From assembly GCA_013214575.1 (NCBI GenBank), contig JABSSD010000002.1:62001-126000 (forward strand): a stretch of 64,000 bases of DNA, given 5' to 3'. The notes under the pieces are model-generated. The model did not search any database. It saw nothing but the letters and a program-made list of their open reading frames with translations, and was not told the DNA's origin. The position numbers were made by a program, and so were the translations under genes. How positions within the stretch are numbered: the first letter of the stretch is position 1; every line of letters starts with the position of its first letter. Of this stretch, positions 10,431 to 21,999 are shown piece by piece. The DNA comes from Paracoccaceae bacterium. Its GTDB lineage: Bacteria; Pseudomonadota; Alphaproteobacteria; Rhodobacterales; Rhodobacteraceae.

Positions 10431-11203
10431 TGGGGCAGGCGCTGCTGGAGATCCGCAACCTGGAGAGCTTTTACGGGCCGATCATGGCCATTCGCGGTGT
10501 CTCTCTGAAGGTTGAGACGGGTCAGATCGTCACCGTTCTGGGCGCCAATGGGGCCGGGAAATCGACCCTGTTAAAGACCATTTCGGGCATTATGGAGCCG
10601 GAGAAGGGCCAGGTGCTGTTCAAGGGCGGTGAAATTCAGGGGCTGGAACCCCATAGGATTGTGCAACAGGGCATCGTGCATGTGCCCGAGGGCCGCGAGG
10701 TGTTTCCGCTGCTGACGGTGGACGAGAACCTGACGCTGGGGGCCTATACCCGCCATGACCGGGCCGGGATACAGCGCGACCGCGAGATGGTGTTTGAGTA
10801 TTTCCCCATCCTGGCTGAGCGGCGCAGTCAAGAGGCGGGCACCCTGTCGGGGGGGCAGCAGCAGATGCTGGCGATTGGCCGCGGGCTGATGCTGCGCCCT
10901 GCGCTGATGCTGCTGGACGAGCCCTCACTGGGGCTGTCGCCGCTGCTGGTGCAAGAGATCTTTGCCATCCTGCGGCGGCTGAACACGGACGAACAGGTGA
11001 CGATGATGCTGGTGGAGCAGAACGCCCGCATCGCACTGGAATTGGCGGATGTTGGCTATGTGATGGAGATCGGCCGCATTGTGATGGACGGCAGTGCTGA
11101 GCGGTTGCTGCAGAGCGAGGATATCAAGGCGTTCTACCTGGGCCACCAGGAGACGGGCCAACGGGGCGAGCGGCGTTGGAAACGCAAGAAAACCTGGCGA
11201 TAG
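10427..11203 (+). CDS. Branched-chain amino-acid ABC transporter ATP-binding protein (LivF-like)
   Basis: Walker A 'GANGAGKST', 'LSGGQQQMLAIGRGLM', 'LMLLDEPSLGLSPLL'. Confidence 0.92.
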   Translation: MMGQALLEIRNLESFYGPIMAIRGVSLKVETGQIVTVLGANGAGKSTLLKTISGIMEPEKGQVLFKGGEIQGLEPHRIVQQGIVHVPEGREVFPLLTVDENLTLGAYTRHDRAGIQRDREMVFEYFPILAERRSQEAGTLSGGQQQMLAIGRGLMLRPALMLLDEPSLGLSPLLVQEIFAILRRLNTDEQVTMMLVEQNARIALELADVGYVMEIGRIVMDGSAERLLQSEDIKAFYLGHQETGQRGERRWKRKKTWR

Positions 11204-11215
11204 GGAGGCGGGGCT

Positions 11216-13102
11216 ATGAACATGCAAATGGTTGAACATCCGCAGGTCAGCTTGAATGGTGTGTCCTACAACGCCACGCCGGGGCTACGGCCGCTGCGGG
11301 TGGATGGTTGTGACACCATCGTCAAACTGTTTGCCGCGCGCTGCGCTGAACTGGACGCAAGGGTGGCGCACCGGGAAAAACACATGGGCATCTGGAAGGC
11401 CTATTCCTGGGCCGCCTATTGGGCGCATGCAAAATGGCTGGGGCTGGGGTTGCGGGCGCTGGGCTTGCAGCGCGGCGAGGTGGTGTCGATCCTCAGCGAG
11501 GACCGCAAGGAATGGCTCTATGCGGATATGGGAATACAGGGCGTCGGCGGCATTGCCTCGGGGGTCTATACCACCGATTCCGCCGCGCAACTGGCCTATC
11601 TGCTGAACAACAGCGGCAGCCGGTTCCTGATTGTCGAAGATGACGAGCAGCTGGACAAGTATCTGGAAATTCAGCATCAGGTGCCGACCTTGGAAACAGT
11701 GGTGATCCTTGAACGCGACGGGCTGCACGACCTGCAGCATGGGCGCTGCATGTTCCTCGATGAGCTCTATGAGGCTGGTCGCAAATATGAGGCGGAAAAC
11801 CCGCAGAGTTTTGAAGATGAGATCCTGAAATCCAGACCGGATGACACCGCGCTGTTGATCTATACTTCGGGCACCACAGGCCAGCCCAAGGGCGCGATGC
11901 TGAGCCATGAGAACATCCTCGGCACCCTGGAATCCGGCGCCCGGGCACTGGCCACGATGCCCGATGACGAATTGCTGTGCTTTTTGCCGCTGTGCCATGT
12001 TCTGGAACGCAATGTGTCGGTCTATCTGCCCTTGGCGGCGCGCAGCACGGTGAATTTTGCCGAAAGCCCGGAAACCGTGTTCGACAATATGCGCGAGGTG
12101 TCGCCATCGACGTTCTTTGCGGTGCCACGGGTTTGGGAGAAGATCTATTCCAAGGTGCTGGTGATGGCACAAGAGGCCACACCGCTGGGGCGCTGGGCCT
12201 TTGCGCGGGCAATGGACGCAGGGGCGGCGCGCAGCGATTACCTGATGCAGCAGCGACCGGTTCCCGCCCTGGTGGCGCTGCGTTACGCGCTGTGGGATGT
12301 TGCTGTGCTGCGCAATCTGCGGCGGATGCTGGGGATGGACAGGATGCGGCGGGGCGGCACGGGGGCGGCTCCGATCTCGCCGGAATTGCTGAAATGGTAC
12401 TGGTCGATTGGGCTGCGACTGCTGGAGGGCTACGGTATGACCGAAAACGCCGGCCTCACCGCAACCAATATAGTCGAGGCCAACCGGCTTGGCACCGTTG
12501 GCCTGCCGGTGCCCGGTGTCACCGTGCGGATCGCAGACGACGGGGAAATCCAGACCCATGGGCTGAATAATTTTCAGGGCTACTGGCGCAACCCTGACAA
12601 AACCGCCGAGACCATAACCCGCGATGGCTGGCTGCGCACCGGCGACATTGGCCAGTTGGACGGCGACGGCTACCTGACCATCACTGGGCGGATCAAGGAC
12701 ATCATCATCACCGCAGGCGGCAAGAATATCACGCCGGCAGAGATCGAGAGCAGGCTGAAGTTCAGCCCCTATATCTCGGATGCGGTGGTGATCGGCGATC
12801 AGCGCAAATACCTGAGTTGTCTGATTATGATTGATCAGGAAAACGTGGAAAAATTCGCCCAGGATCATAAGATACCGTTTAGCGACTTTGCCTCGCTCTG
12901 CGCTGCTGCGCAGGTGGTGGACCTGATCGGGGCTGAGGTGGCGGTGGTGAACGCTGCCGTCGCCCGGGTCGAGCAGATCAAGCAATTCCGCCTGATAAAC
13001 CTGCTGCTGACAGCCCATGACGACGAGTTGACCGCCACCATGAAGCTAAAGCGCGACCTGGTGGTGAAAAAGCATAAGGCATTGATAGACCAGATGTATT
13101 GA
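11216..13102 (+). CDS. AMP-dependent long-chain acyl-CoA synthetase
   Basis: 'LLIYTSGTTGQPKGAMLSHENIL', 'GYGMTENAG', 'GWLRTGDIGQLDGDGYLTITGRIKDIIITAGGKNITP'. Confidence 0.92.
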   Translation: MNMQMVEHPQVSLNGVSYNATPGLRPLRVDGCDTIVKLFAARCAELDARVAHREKHMGIWKAYSWAAYWAHAKWLGLGLRALGLQRGEVVSILSEDRKEWLYADMGIQGVGGIASGVYTTDSAAQLAYLLNNSGSRFLIVEDDEQLDKYLEIQHQVPTLETVVILERDGLHDLQHGRCMFLDELYEAGRKYEAENPQSFEDEILKSRPDDTALLIYTSGTTGQPKGAMLSHENILGTLESGARALATMPDDELLCFLPLCHVLERNVSVYLPLAARSTVNFAESPETVFDNMREVSPSTFFAVPRVWEKIYSKVLVMAQEATPLGRWAFARAMDAGAARSDYLMQQRPVPALVALRYALWDVAVLRNLRRMLGMDRMRRGGTGAAPISPELLKWYWSIGLRLLEGYGMTENAGLTATNIVEANRLGTVGLPVPGVTVRIADDGEIQTHGLNNFQGYWRNPDKTAETITRDGWLRTGDIGQLDGDGYLTITGRIKDIIITAGGKNITPAEIESRLKFSPYISDAVVIGDQRKYLSCLIMIDQENVEKFAQDHKIPFSDFASLCAAAQVVDLIGAEVAVVNAAVARVEQIKQFRLINLLLTAHDDELTATMKLKRDLVVKKHKALIDQMY

Positions 13103-13148
13103 GATGCGGATCATTCGCATGACGACGATATCACCGGGAGGGTTTTGA

Positions 13149-14309
13149 ATGACTAAAATGACATCCATAGTGACCGCAGCAACCTTGGCTGTTGGCGGCG
13201 GCCTGGCGGCCCAGGCCGAGACCCAGGGGGTCAGTGACACCGAGGTGGTGATCGGCTCGGTCAATGATCTGAGCGGGGTTTTTGCCGCCGTAGGCGTGCC
13301 GGCCGTCAACGGCGCCAACCTGCGGTTTGCCCAGATCAACGCCGCAGGCGGCGTGCATGGCCGCCAGATCCGCTTTGTGGTCGAGGACAACGGCTATCAG
13401 ATCCCCCGCGCGATGCAGGGCTATAACAAGCTGCTGAATCGCGACAAGGTGTTTGCCATGCTGCTGTCGCTGGGCACCCCGATGAATACGGCGGGTTTTA
13501 GGTTGTTGGACCCCAAGGGGATCCCCAATATCAGCCCGCTTTCGGCCTCGGTGCAGATGCTGCAAGAACCCATCAGCAATAAATTCACCGGCTTCTCAAG
13601 CTATTGGGACCAGGTGCAGGCCGGGGTCCGCTATCTGGCCGCCGAGTTTGATGCAAAAGACATCTGTTCGATGTATATCCCGTCGGATTTTGGCAAGGAG
13701 ATCTCCGACAGCACCAAGGAGATCAGCGCCACTCTGGGGTTGAGCTTTGCGGCTGAGACCACCCATAAACCGGACGAGCTGGATTTTGTTGGCTCACTGA
13801 CCAAGCTCAAGGCGGCGGGTTGCGATGTTGTCACGCTGGCACTGGGCGTGCGTCAGGGTATCACCGTGGCAGGGACCGCAAAGAAGCTGGGCTGGACCGA
13901 TGTTAAGTTCCTGAACAGCTCGGCGGGCTTTCTGGGGGTGGTTGCTGCGGTGCCGGGTGGGGTCACCGAAGGGCTGTATGCCTCGGCGGGCTGGGTGGAT
14001 CTGGCGGCCCGCGCCGACGATGCGGTACCGGCTAAGTTCATCGCCGAATACGCCGCTGAATTTGGCAAGCCAGCCAGCGGCTTTGCCATGCTTGGCTATA
14101 CCGCCGCCGACACATTGATCCGAGCCCTTGATGCGGCGGGCCCGGATCTGACCCAGGATGCCTTTCTTGCCGGCATGGAAAGCCTGAGCTATTTTGACGC
14201 GCTCACCGACACTCAGATCACCTATGCAGCAGACGATCACCGCGGTGCCGATGACATCGTGATTTCGGTGGTCGAGGGCGGCATGTGGAAAGAGTTGAGC
14301 CGTCAATAG
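13149..14309 (+). CDS. Branched-chain amino-acid-type ABC transporter substrate-binding protein
   Basis: Signal-like N-terminus, 'DTEVVIGSVNDLSGVFAAVGVPAVNGANL' periplasmic ligand-binding fold; sits in the liv cluster. Confidence 0.9.
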   Translation: MTKMTSIVTAATLAVGGGLAAQAETQGVSDTEVVIGSVNDLSGVFAAVGVPAVNGANLRFAQINAAGGVHGRQIRFVVEDNGYQIPRAMQGYNKLLNRDKVFAMLLSLGTPMNTAGFRLLDPKGIPNISPLSASVQMLQEPISNKFTGFSSYWDQVQAGVRYLAAEFDAKDICSMYIPSDFGKEISDSTKEISATLGLSFAAETTHKPDELDFVGSLTKLKAAGCDVVTLALGVRQGITVAGTAKKLGWTDVKFLNSSAGFLGVVAAVPGGVTEGLYASAGWVDLAARADDAVPAKFIAEYAAEFGKPASGFAMLGYTAADTLIRALDAAGPDLTQDAFLAGMESLSYFDALTDTQITYAADDHRGADDIVISVVEGGMWKELSRQ

Positions 14310-14678
14310 CGGCCTGTTGCGGTCCATTGCAGAGATCGGGTCTGACGGCCCGACCTTTGCCCGCGCAGTCGCCGCGCTGCGTTTTTTAGGTGAGATAGGA
14401 TCTCAATTGCGTCCCCGCGCCTTGGCAAAAATCTGCTATAGAGTGATGGCAATAGCTATCTATGGTTGTGTTGCACCAAAAATCCACATGTTTTTTTTCC
14501 ACTGTGACCATAAAAGCTAAGGCGTTGAAATTTGACGATAACACACGTTAAGGGTGAGTAGAGATCATATTGTGTGCGTTATACGTATTGATTTTTTTAT
14601 GAGTTTCTTATTTACTAATAAATAGTACCTCTTTTTACCTCTTTTTTCTCTGTATCCCGTTGTTTGGGGAGTGTTTTT

Positions 14679-16343
14679 ATGACTACGCTACTGAAAGTTA
14701 GCCATTTTGGCGCCTTTGGCGTCTATGTCGCCAGCGGGGAGAATATTCCCTTAGGCGCCAAACACCAGGCCCTGATGGCCCTGTTGTCAAAAGCCGACGG
14801 GGGCATTCGAACCCGGGCTTTTTTGGAAAATACCCTGTGGAACCTGGCTCAACCTGAGCAGGCAAAAGCCAGCCTGCGGACGGCGCTCAGCACCCTGCGG
14901 CGCCATTTGGGCCGCGAGGCCTCGCAATTGCTGACCGCCAACCGAGAACGTGTGGTGTTGGATCTGGACCGGATCGAAATACTGGGCAACCAAGAGAATG
15001 GTGACTTCATGGAGGGGTTTGAGCTCCCACATGAGGCGCTGTTTCGCGAATGGCTGACGCAGGAACGGCAGGGCAACAGCTTTGACATGCCGCGTCGGCG
15101 GGCGCAAATGGGTGGCGGCCGAGACTATCGACGGGCGGTGCTGGACGATCTGCTGCCCCGCATCGCGGTGCTGCCCTTTGTCTACCGCGCCCCCAGCCAA
15201 GGCACCACGCCACTGGGCTCCATGTTGTCGGAAGAACTGGTGCGGCATCTGTCCCGCAGCCAGGCGTTTTCGGTGACCTCCTACCTTGCCTCGCGTCAGT
15301 TTGATCCGCTGTCGGTTCGCCCGACCGAGGTCGCCTCAATTGCTGGCATCACCTATCTGGTGTCGGGATTGGTCTATGTGACGGGACAGGAATTCCGTCT
15401 GAAAGTGGATTTGCAGGATGCCCGCCGCGAGCGTGTCCTGTGGTCGCGTGAATACAGCGGTTCGCTGGCGGAGCTGATGGTCGGAGACTGCGATGCCCTG
15501 CAGGATGTGTCGCAGCAGATTAGCCAAACGGCGGTTGGCGAAGCGGGTCGCCAGGTGAAGTTCAAACCGCTGGCAAACCTGGAGAGCCATACTCTGCTGA
15601 TGGCGGCGATTTCCCTGATTCAGGATATGCGGCCGGATCAGTTCAACGCCGCCCAGGATTTGCTGGGGGTGCTGCTGCAACGGGAGCCCGGTCATCCGCT
15701 GGCGCTGACCTGGATGGGGTTCTGGCATGTGATGCGGGTGCAAAAGGGCCTGTCGCACGACCGCCAGATGGACACTCAGCTGGCAACCCATCTGGCCGCC
15801 AGCGCATTGAATGTCGATCCGTCATTTTCCCTGGCACATACCTTGAAAGGGATGATCTCGAGCCATCTTCTGTTCCGCTTTGATCTGGCGCAGACCTCTT
15901 ACGATCTGGCGCTGAAGGACAACCCGAACGAAGCCCTGGCGCTGTTGCTGATGGGTGCCATGCGGGCGTTTCAGAATGCGCCGGATGAAGCGGTGGAATT
16001 CACCGATGCGGCCCGGCGCCTGGCCCCTCTGGGGCCGCAGCGCTATTTCTTCGATTCGGTATCGGCAACCGCGCAGCTGTCCGCCGGTCACTTTGCACGG
16101 GCGCTGGCGCTGGCCGACCGGTCGCTGATGGCAAACCGGGCCTATCCGTCCACATTGCGGACCAAGGCGATTGCGCTGGAGCTATCGGGGCGCGGCGAGG
16201 AAGCCCGGCAGGTGGTGCGGGACCTGTTGCAGGTGTCACCGGATTTCACCCTAAGCCGCTACCTCAGCGAGCACCCGGCGGCCATCACCTCGCGCGGACG
16301 TGGCTGGACCCGCGCCCTGCGGGCGGCTGGGGTGCCAGAGTAA
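14679..16343 (+). CDS. SARP-like transcriptional regulator with TPR-type repeats
   Basis: 'LKVSHFGAFGVYVASGENIPLGAKHQALMALLSKADGGIRTRAFLENTLW...ASLRTALSTLRRHLG' SARP/winged-helix N-terminus; ORF track start 14664, M at 14679. Confidence 0.7.
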   Translation: MTTLLKVSHFGAFGVYVASGENIPLGAKHQALMALLSKADGGIRTRAFLENTLWNLAQPEQAKASLRTALSTLRRHLGREASQLLTANRERVVLDLDRIEILGNQENGDFMEGFELPHEALFREWLTQERQGNSFDMPRRRAQMGGGRDYRRAVLDDLLPRIAVLPFVYRAPSQGTTPLGSMLSEELVRHLSRSQAFSVTSYLASRQFDPLSVRPTEVASIAGITYLVSGLVYVTGQEFRLKVDLQDARRERVLWSREYSGSLAELMVGDCDALQDVSQQISQTAVGEAGRQVKFKPLANLESHTLLMAAISLIQDMRPDQFNAAQDLLGVLLQREPGHPLALTWMGFWHVMRVQKGLSHDRQMDTQLATHLAASALNVDPSFSLAHTLKGMISSHLLFRFDLAQTSYDLALKDNPNEALALLLMGAMRAFQNAPDEAVEFTDAARRLAPLGPQRYFFDSVSATAQLSAGHFARALALADRSLMANRAYPSTLRTKAIALELSGRGEEARQVVRDLLQVSPDFTLSRYLSEHPAAITSRGRGWTRALRAAGVPE

Positions 16344-16377
16344 TCTGATCTCATCGGCTGCCGACCTCGGCTGCCAG

Positions 16378-16410
16378 AAAAAAGGCCCCGAAGCTGCTGC
16401 TCCGGGGCCT
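16378..16410 (-). terminator. Rho-independent terminator of the cytochrome c oxidase subunit I gene
   Basis: AGGCCCCG...C-GGGGCCT stem followed on the minus strand by TTTTTT. Confidence 0.85.
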
Positions 16411-16432
16411 ATTGGTTTGCTGCGACCGCGCT

Positions 16433-18106
16433 TTAGTGCGCCGGAGCTTTGTCCCAGTCTTCCTGCTTTGGCAGGATTTCAAAGGTGTGCTCTGGTGGCG
16501 GCGACGGCAGCGTCCACTCCAGGGTGTCGGCGTATTCGTTCCAGTAGTTGTTCTGGGTAATCCGGGCGCCACGCAGCAGGGCGTGGAACACGATACCAAA
16601 GAACAGCAGGAACGAGGCAAACGAGAGGAAGGCCCCCATCGACGACACATAGTTCCAGTAGGCAAAGGCCTCAGGATAGTCGATGTAACGGCGCGGCATG
16701 CCCTGACGACCCAGGAAGTGCTGTGGGAAGAAGGTCACGTTGGCACCGATGAAGAACATCCAGAAGTGCAGATGCGCAAACTTCTCAGAGTACTGACGAC
16801 CGGTCATCTTGCCGAAGTAGAAGTATACCCCGGCAAAGATGGCAAACACCGCACCCAATGACATCACGTAGTGAAAATGCGCCACCACGTAGTAGGTATC
16901 ATGGTAAGCACGATCCACTGCGGCCTGCGACAGCACCACACCGGTTACACCACCAACGGTGAACAGGAACAGGAAGCCAAAGGCGAACATCATTGGTGCT
17001 TTGAACTCGATCGAGCCGCCCCACATGGTGGCGATCCAACTGAACACCTTGACGCCGGTTGGCACCGCGATGACCATGGTGGCCAGCATGAAATAGGCCT
17101 GTTGGTTCAGCGACATGCCGACAGTGTACATATGGTGCGCCCAAACCACGAAGCCCAGAACACCGATCGCGATCAGCGCCCAGACCATTGGCAGGTAGCC
17201 AAACACCGGCTTGCGCGAGAAGGTCGCGATGACATGTGAGATGATGCCAAAGCCTGGCAGGATCACGATGTAGACTTCGGGGTGACCAAAGAACCACAGG
17301 ATGTGCTGATACAGGATCGGATCACCGCCACCGGCGGCATCAAAGAAGGTGAAGCCAAAATTGCGATCCATCAGCAGCATGGTGATGGCACCGGCCAAAA
17401 CGGGCAGCGACAGCAGGATCAGCCAGGCAGTGATAAAGATCGACCAGCTGAACAGCGGCACCTTGAATAGGGTCATGCCAGGGGCACGCATGTTCAGGAA
17501 GGTGGTGATCATGTTGATCGCGCCCAGGATCGACGAGGCCCCCGAGACGTGAACGGCGAAGATCGCCAGATCGAGAGAAAATCCGCCTTCGCTGGTGGAC
17601 AGTGGCGGGTATAGCACCCAACCGACGCCCGAGCCGAGCTGGTCGTTGCCGCCAGGGCTGAGCAGCGAGGCCACACCCAGCGATGTCCCGGCCACATAAA
17701 GCCAGAAGCTGAGGTTGTTCAGCCGTGGAAAGGCCATGTCCGGCGCGCCGATTTGCAACGGCATGAAATAGTTGCCAAAACCACCAAACAGGGCGGGAAT
17801 GACCACGAAGAACATCATCAGAACGCCGTGATAGGTGATCAACACGTTCCAGAGGTGCCCGTTCGGGGTGCATTCCAGGGTCGAGTCGGCGAACATACGT
17901 GCGCCCTCAAGACACATGTACTGAACGCCGGGTTCCATCAGTTCAAGCCGCATGTAGACGGTGAACATGACCGAAATCAAACCGACGAGCGCCGAAACGA
18001 CGAGGTAGAGAATGCCGATATCTTTATGGTTCGTACTCATGAACCAGCGGGTGAAAAACCCCCGCTCGTCCGCGTGATCGTTACCATGAATGGCTGCGTC
18101 TGCCAT
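16433..18106 (-). CDS. ctaD: Cytochrome c oxidase subunit I
   Basis: '[16 protein letters not shown]', '[21 protein letters not shown]', '[18 protein letters not shown]'; start M at 18106 within a longer ORF. Confidence 0.97.
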   Translation of the reverse strand: MADAAIHGNDHADERGFFTRWFMSTNHKDIGILYLVVSALVGLISVMFTVYMRLELMEPGVQYMCLEGARMFADSTLECTPNGHLWNVLITYHGVLMMFFVVIPALFGGFGNYFMPLQIGAPDMAFPRLNNLSFWLYVAGTSLGVASLLSPGGNDQLGSGVGWVLYPPLSTSEGGFSLDLAIFAVHVSGASSILGAINMITTFLNMRAPGMTLFKVPLFSWSIFITAWLILLSLPVLAGAITMLLMDRNFGFTFFDAAGGGDPILYQHILWFFGHPEVYIVILPGFGIISHVIATFSRKPVFGYLPMVWALIAIGVLGFVVWAHHMYTVGMSLNQQAYFMLATMVIAVPTGVKVFSWIATMWGGSIEFKAPMMFAFGFLFLFTVGGVTGVVLSQAAVDRAYHDTYYVVAHFHYVMSLGAVFAIFAGVYFYFGKMTGRQYSEKFAHLHFWMFFIGANVTFFPQHFLGRQGMPRRYIDYPEAFAYWNYVSSMGAFLSFASFLLFFGIVFHALLRGARITQNNYWNEYADTLEWTLPSPPPEHTFEILPKQEDWDKAPAH

Positions 18107-18405
18107 TTGGTGCCTCCTGTTGTATGGATAACGGCCCCGTGAGCGGACTCCGGGCACCTTGATTCATAGGGTTTTTAGAGTGGCTGAGCGGCGCCTTCAA
18201 TGGTGGAGTTTGATCTGGATCAAGAAAAATTGACGCGCCCCCCCAAAGGGTCGCTTGAAAAAGCACTTTGAGACGCCAATGGTATGCCAGAAAAGCACTT
18301 TTAGCGCCGGTCGCCGCTTTGAAACCGTTTGCAAGGCGGCAGAGTGTGATACTGAAATGCCGAACGGGGCCGCCCTCGGGCCCCAGCCATGTGAGGAACG
18401 ACCAG

Positions 18406-18837
18406 ATGTATGATCCGGACAATATTTTCGGCAAGATTTTGCGCGATGAAATTCCTGCAACACGGGTCTATGAGGATGACGACACCCTGGCCTTTATGGA
18501 TATCATGCCGCGCGCCGAAGGCCATGTGCTGGTCATTCCCAAAACCGCCTGCCGCAATATGCTGGATGCGACCGCCGAGCAGATCGCCGCAGTGATGAAG
18601 ACGGTTCAGCACCTGTCGCGGGCGCTGATGGTGGCCTTTGATGCGGATGGGATTACCCTGCAGCAGTTCAATGAGGCCGCCGGCGGGCAGGAGGTTTTCC
18701 ATCTGCATTTCCATCTGCTTGCCCGGCACGAGGGCAAGCGCCTTGGGGCGCCGGGACAGCTGGGTGACCAGGTGGTAATCCAGCAAAACGCAGCAAAAAT
18801 CCGAGCCGCGTTATCGGCGGTCAAAAAGGACGTGTAA
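18406..18837 (+). CDS. HIT-family protein
   Basis: '[42 protein letters not shown]', HIT motif '[11 protein letters not shown]'. Confidence 0.93.
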   Translation: MYDPDNIFGKILRDEIPATRVYEDDDTLAFMDIMPRAEGHVLVIPKTACRNMLDATAEQIAAVMKTVQHLSRALMVAFDADGITLQQFNEAAGGQEVFHLHFHLLARHEGKRLGAPGQLGDQVVIQQNAAKIRAALSAVKKDV

Positions 18838-19059
18838 TGCATGTGTCAGCACTCTCTGTGGCTGAGTAAGGCCGCGGAGGGGGTATGCAATTTAAATACC
18901 AATTTCAGTTTGTTTGGTGACGTAAGGAAAGCCTGAAGGTAATGGGGTGGTAATCTACCGAATTGCAGTAAATGTTTGATTACTGACGGCGAGTGGTTAT
19001 GGTTTTGGTCGATGTTGTTTTGGTAAGATGTTGTTGCCGTAGAAAAGTTTGTCGCGCGT

Positions 19060-20850
19060 TTGGTTTATACAGTGAGGCCGATTTTATCTATATTGGGGAA
19101 CGATGTGACCACTGCGCGGCAGATACTGGCTTTGTCTCAGGAACAGACGATCGCTGCGATCTATGAAACGGTGATTCGAGCTGAGTTATGTGATCGTTTC
19201 ACCCGGCCTTCGGACAATGAACGGGTTGGATCTTCTTCTTTTTCTGCGGCAGCGTCTCAGCAGTCGCCGCGTCCAATTGATCCGGATTTGAAGGTGCATT
19301 TTGTTCGCGCGGCCGAAATCCTGGAGCAGCTCTGGGTCAGGTCTGGCCGACCAGAGCCTGCTCAGTTTTTTGAGAGTAGTGACAATTATTGGGTATTGTT
19401 AACCGCCTCCGGCGAACTGTGCCGGGCCAGCCGGGCGGCGCGGGCCACCTGGCGTGGCAGCGAAGAGAGCGGCCCGGACGATAGCGGCCTGGACGATAGC
19501 GGGTTGGCAGGTCTTGATCTGACTGGCCCGGCACAGGCCCGGATCGCGCACTGTCTGAGCCAACTCAGACAACAGCAAAACCTCGAGGCGGTCCCGGAAA
19601 TCTTGCCGACCCCGGATTCGTCGCGCAAATTGATGTGCCGGACCGTGCAATGCGGCGTCGGCTTGCAGGCCACCTATGGTTTGATGATTGAAGCTCTGGA
19701 TTTTTGCTGGTCCAGCCGCGCAGAGGAGATGCTGTCGGCGACCTTTGCGCTGCACCGGCAGGAAATTCAGCTGCTGGCGGGGCTTCTGGACGGCAAAACT
19801 CTGAGTGATATGGCCAGCCCGACCCATGGTGGAATTGCCAGTCTCAATGCGCAATTGCAGACCATCGTGGCCAAGTCCGGGGCACCAGGCCTTGCTGAAA
19901 TGTTTCGACTGTTCTGTTTTTTGATCGCCGAAGTCTCCTCGGACGTAAGGATCGCCAGGGGCGAGGTCGCCCCCGCCGAGGGCCAGATTGAAATTTCTGA
20001 CGACACCAACATGCAGTTCTTCAAGCTGGGCGCGGAAACCGGGCAGCCGGTCATTTTCCTGCATGGGCTGGTGGATGGGATCGCCGGGGTGCAGCGGCTT
20101 CAGTCTGAGTTCAGAACCGGTGGGTTCCGGGTCTATGCGCCGCTGCGATGTGGATACGGCCAATCTGGCCCGGTGCCACCGGTTGAATGCGGAATTGATG
20201 TGTTCATTGATCAGCTGGAAACCCTGATCGAGCGGGAAAACCTGCGACGGCCTATCCTGTTGGGGCATCGGGGAGGCGCCGCATTTACCCATATCGCCGC
20301 CCGCCGGCTGCGGGACAGGGTGGCCGGGGCTGTCATCGTCTCGGGGGTAAGCCCGGTGCGGAAAATGAGCGAATTATCGGCGCTGACAGTGTATTACAGG
20401 ATGATTGTATCGGCTGCGGCTTATGGTCCGGGACTGATGCCGTTGGCGGTCAAACTCTGGGCGCGATCCGTTCGCCGGAATGGGCCGATGACCCTGTTGA
20501 GACAGAAATCGCGGCCTGCCGGCAAACGGGCGGATCAGCACAGTGATCCCCAGCTGGCGGCGCTTTTGCAGGCCAGCCACGATCTGACCTTGCACCAGGG
20601 CGGAGCTGGTTTGATGGCGGATGCTCATTGGATTGTGAGCGACTGGTGCCGTCACATTGACGGCCATTCAGCGCCGGTTGTCTATCTGCATGGCGACGAA
20701 GATCAGGTGACGTCGGCTGAACGGCTGCAGCAGGCTATGGCCGGGCGCAAAAATGTGCAGGTGCGGCTTTGCCGGGGCAGCGGGTCGATGCTGCTATACT
20801 CGCGCCCGGAACTGGTGCTTGCCGCGCTTGAAGAAATGGCCGGGACATAG
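19060..20850 (+). CDS. Alpha/beta-hydrolase domain protein with an upstream LuxR-like HTH segment
   Basis: Hydrolase: 'PVIFLHGLVDGIAGVQRL', 'ILLGHRGGAAF', 'VVYLHGDEDQVTS'; LuxR-like spacing 'LHRQEIQLLAGLLDGKTLSDMASPTHGGIASLNAQLQTIVAKSG'. Confidence 0.65.
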   Translation: MVYTVRPILSILGNDVTTARQILALSQEQTIAAIYETVIRAELCDRFTRPSDNERVGSSSFSAAASQQSPRPIDPDLKVHFVRAAEILEQLWVRSGRPEPAQFFESSDNYWVLLTASGELCRASRAARATWRGSEESGPDDSGLDDSGLAGLDLTGPAQARIAHCLSQLRQQQNLEAVPEILPTPDSSRKLMCRTVQCGVGLQATYGLMIEALDFCWSSRAEEMLSATFALHRQEIQLLAGLLDGKTLSDMASPTHGGIASLNAQLQTIVAKSGAPGLAEMFRLFCFLIAEVSSDVRIARGEVAPAEGQIEISDDTNMQFFKLGAETGQPVIFLHGLVDGIAGVQRLQSEFRTGGFRVYAPLRCGYGQSGPVPPVECGIDVFIDQLETLIERENLRRPILLGHRGGAAFTHIAARRLRDRVAGAVIVSGVSPVRKMSELSALTVYYRMIVSAAAYGPGLMPLAVKLWARSVRRNGPMTLLRQKSRPAGKRADQHSDPQLAALLQASHDLTLHQGGAGLMADAHWIVSDWCRHIDGHSAPVVYLHGDEDQVTSAERLQQAMAGRKNVQVRLCRGSGSMLLYSRPELVLAALEEMAGT

Positions 20851-20903
20851 GCCCGGGCTGGCTTGCCTGCTTTTGCCGGCCCGTTCTGGTCAGCCTGCTT
20901 TGG

Positions 20904-21557
20904 TCAGCCCGGCTCGAAGACCTGTTCAAAGCTGTGACGCAGGGCGAGGTCGAGGTCATCCATACACACCGGCAGGCCCAGATCTATCAGGCTGGTCACC
21001 CCGTGCTCGGTAATGCCACAGGGCACAATGCCGTCGAAATGGCTCAGGTCAGGGTCCAGGTTGATCGAAATGCCGTGGAAACTGATCCATTTTCGCAACC
21101 GGATACCGATGGCGGCAATCTTGTCTTCGGGTTTGGCACCGGCAGGCGTCAGAGGCTTGTCGTGCCGCTCCACCCAAACACCAACCCGGCCTTCGCGGAT
21201 GTGCCCGGTCACGTTGAACTGGCTCAGTGCAAGGATCACCCAGTGCTCAAGCTGCTGCACAAAACACCGGACATCATGGCCGCGCTTGCCAACGTCAAGC
21301 ATCACATAGACCACCCGTTGCCCCGGTCCATGATAGGTATACTGACCGCCGCGTTTGCTGGAGTGGACGGGAAAACGATCCGGGTCGGTTAAATCTGCAG
21401 GTTTGGCCGAGGTGCCGGCCGTATACAGCGGCGGATGTTCAACCAGCCAGATGCATTCACTGGCCTCGCCGGCCGCGATGGCGGCCACCCGGGCCTCCAT
21501 AAAGTCGACCGCGGCTTCATAGCCCGTCAGCCCATCACTGGTAATCCATTCAACCAT
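20904..21557 (-). CDS. lipB: Octanoyltransferase LipB
   Basis: '[21 protein letters not shown]', '[21 protein letters not shown]', '[32 protein letters not shown]'; start M at 21557. Confidence 0.95.
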   Translation of the reverse strand: MVEWITSDGLTGYEAAVDFMEARVAAIAAGEASECIWLVEHPPLYTAGTSAKPADLTDPDRFPVHSSKRGGQYTYHGPGQRVVYVMLDVGKRGHDVRCFVQQLEHWVILALSQFNVTGHIREGRVGVWVERHDKPLTPAGAKPEDKIAAIGIRLRKWISFHGISINLDPDLSHFDGIVPCGITEHGVTSLIDLGLPVCMDDLDLALRHSFEQVFEPG

Positions 21558-21913
21558 GTTCTGCCCGCGTTTTTTCTCGTTCCTCGTGATAGGGGCATTC
21601 GGGCGATGGTTGCCAGTCTTTTTTGAGATGGGGCAGGGAGATGGGGCAGGGTGGTGTGCTGCCAGCCGAAAACGGGTTTGAGCATTTTTCGGAGGCTCAG
21701 GACCAGACCCGCGCGCGACCCCGGGCGCGACGAGAGCTCTTCCCGGCTTCAATTTTGTGCTGTCCACCCGGTTTTGAGGCCTTGCCGGCAAGCTGAGAGG
21801 ACGGCTGAATTTGGCGGCGGCAGGGATCTGTGCAGAAACTGCAAAAGCCGGTGATTTTTGGCTTCACATCACCGCGCGGCTCGTCTATACGGCGCCCTAC
21901 CAAGCCTGACAGT

Positions 21914-21999
21914 GCGGTCGTGGCGGAATGGTAGACGCGCAGCGTTGAGGTCGCTGTGGGGTAACACCCGTGGAAGTTCGAGTCTTCTCGACCGCACCA
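21914..21999 (+). tRNA. tRNA-Leu (anticodon GAG), encoded CCA
   Basis: Acceptor GCGGTCG/CGACCGC, anticodon arm CAGCG-TTGAGGT-CGCTG, long variable arm, T-arm GAAGTTCGAGTCTTC, A + CCA. Confidence 0.95.

Noticed and set aside
11285-13018. 577 aa minus-strand ORF
   Set aside because: Shadow of the acyl-CoA synthetase gene; no motif, His/Gln-rich composition.
7701-14309. liv transporter plus AMP-ligase cluster as a novel system
   Set aside because: This arrangement is a familiar uptake/activation locus in alphaproteobacteria; ordinary.
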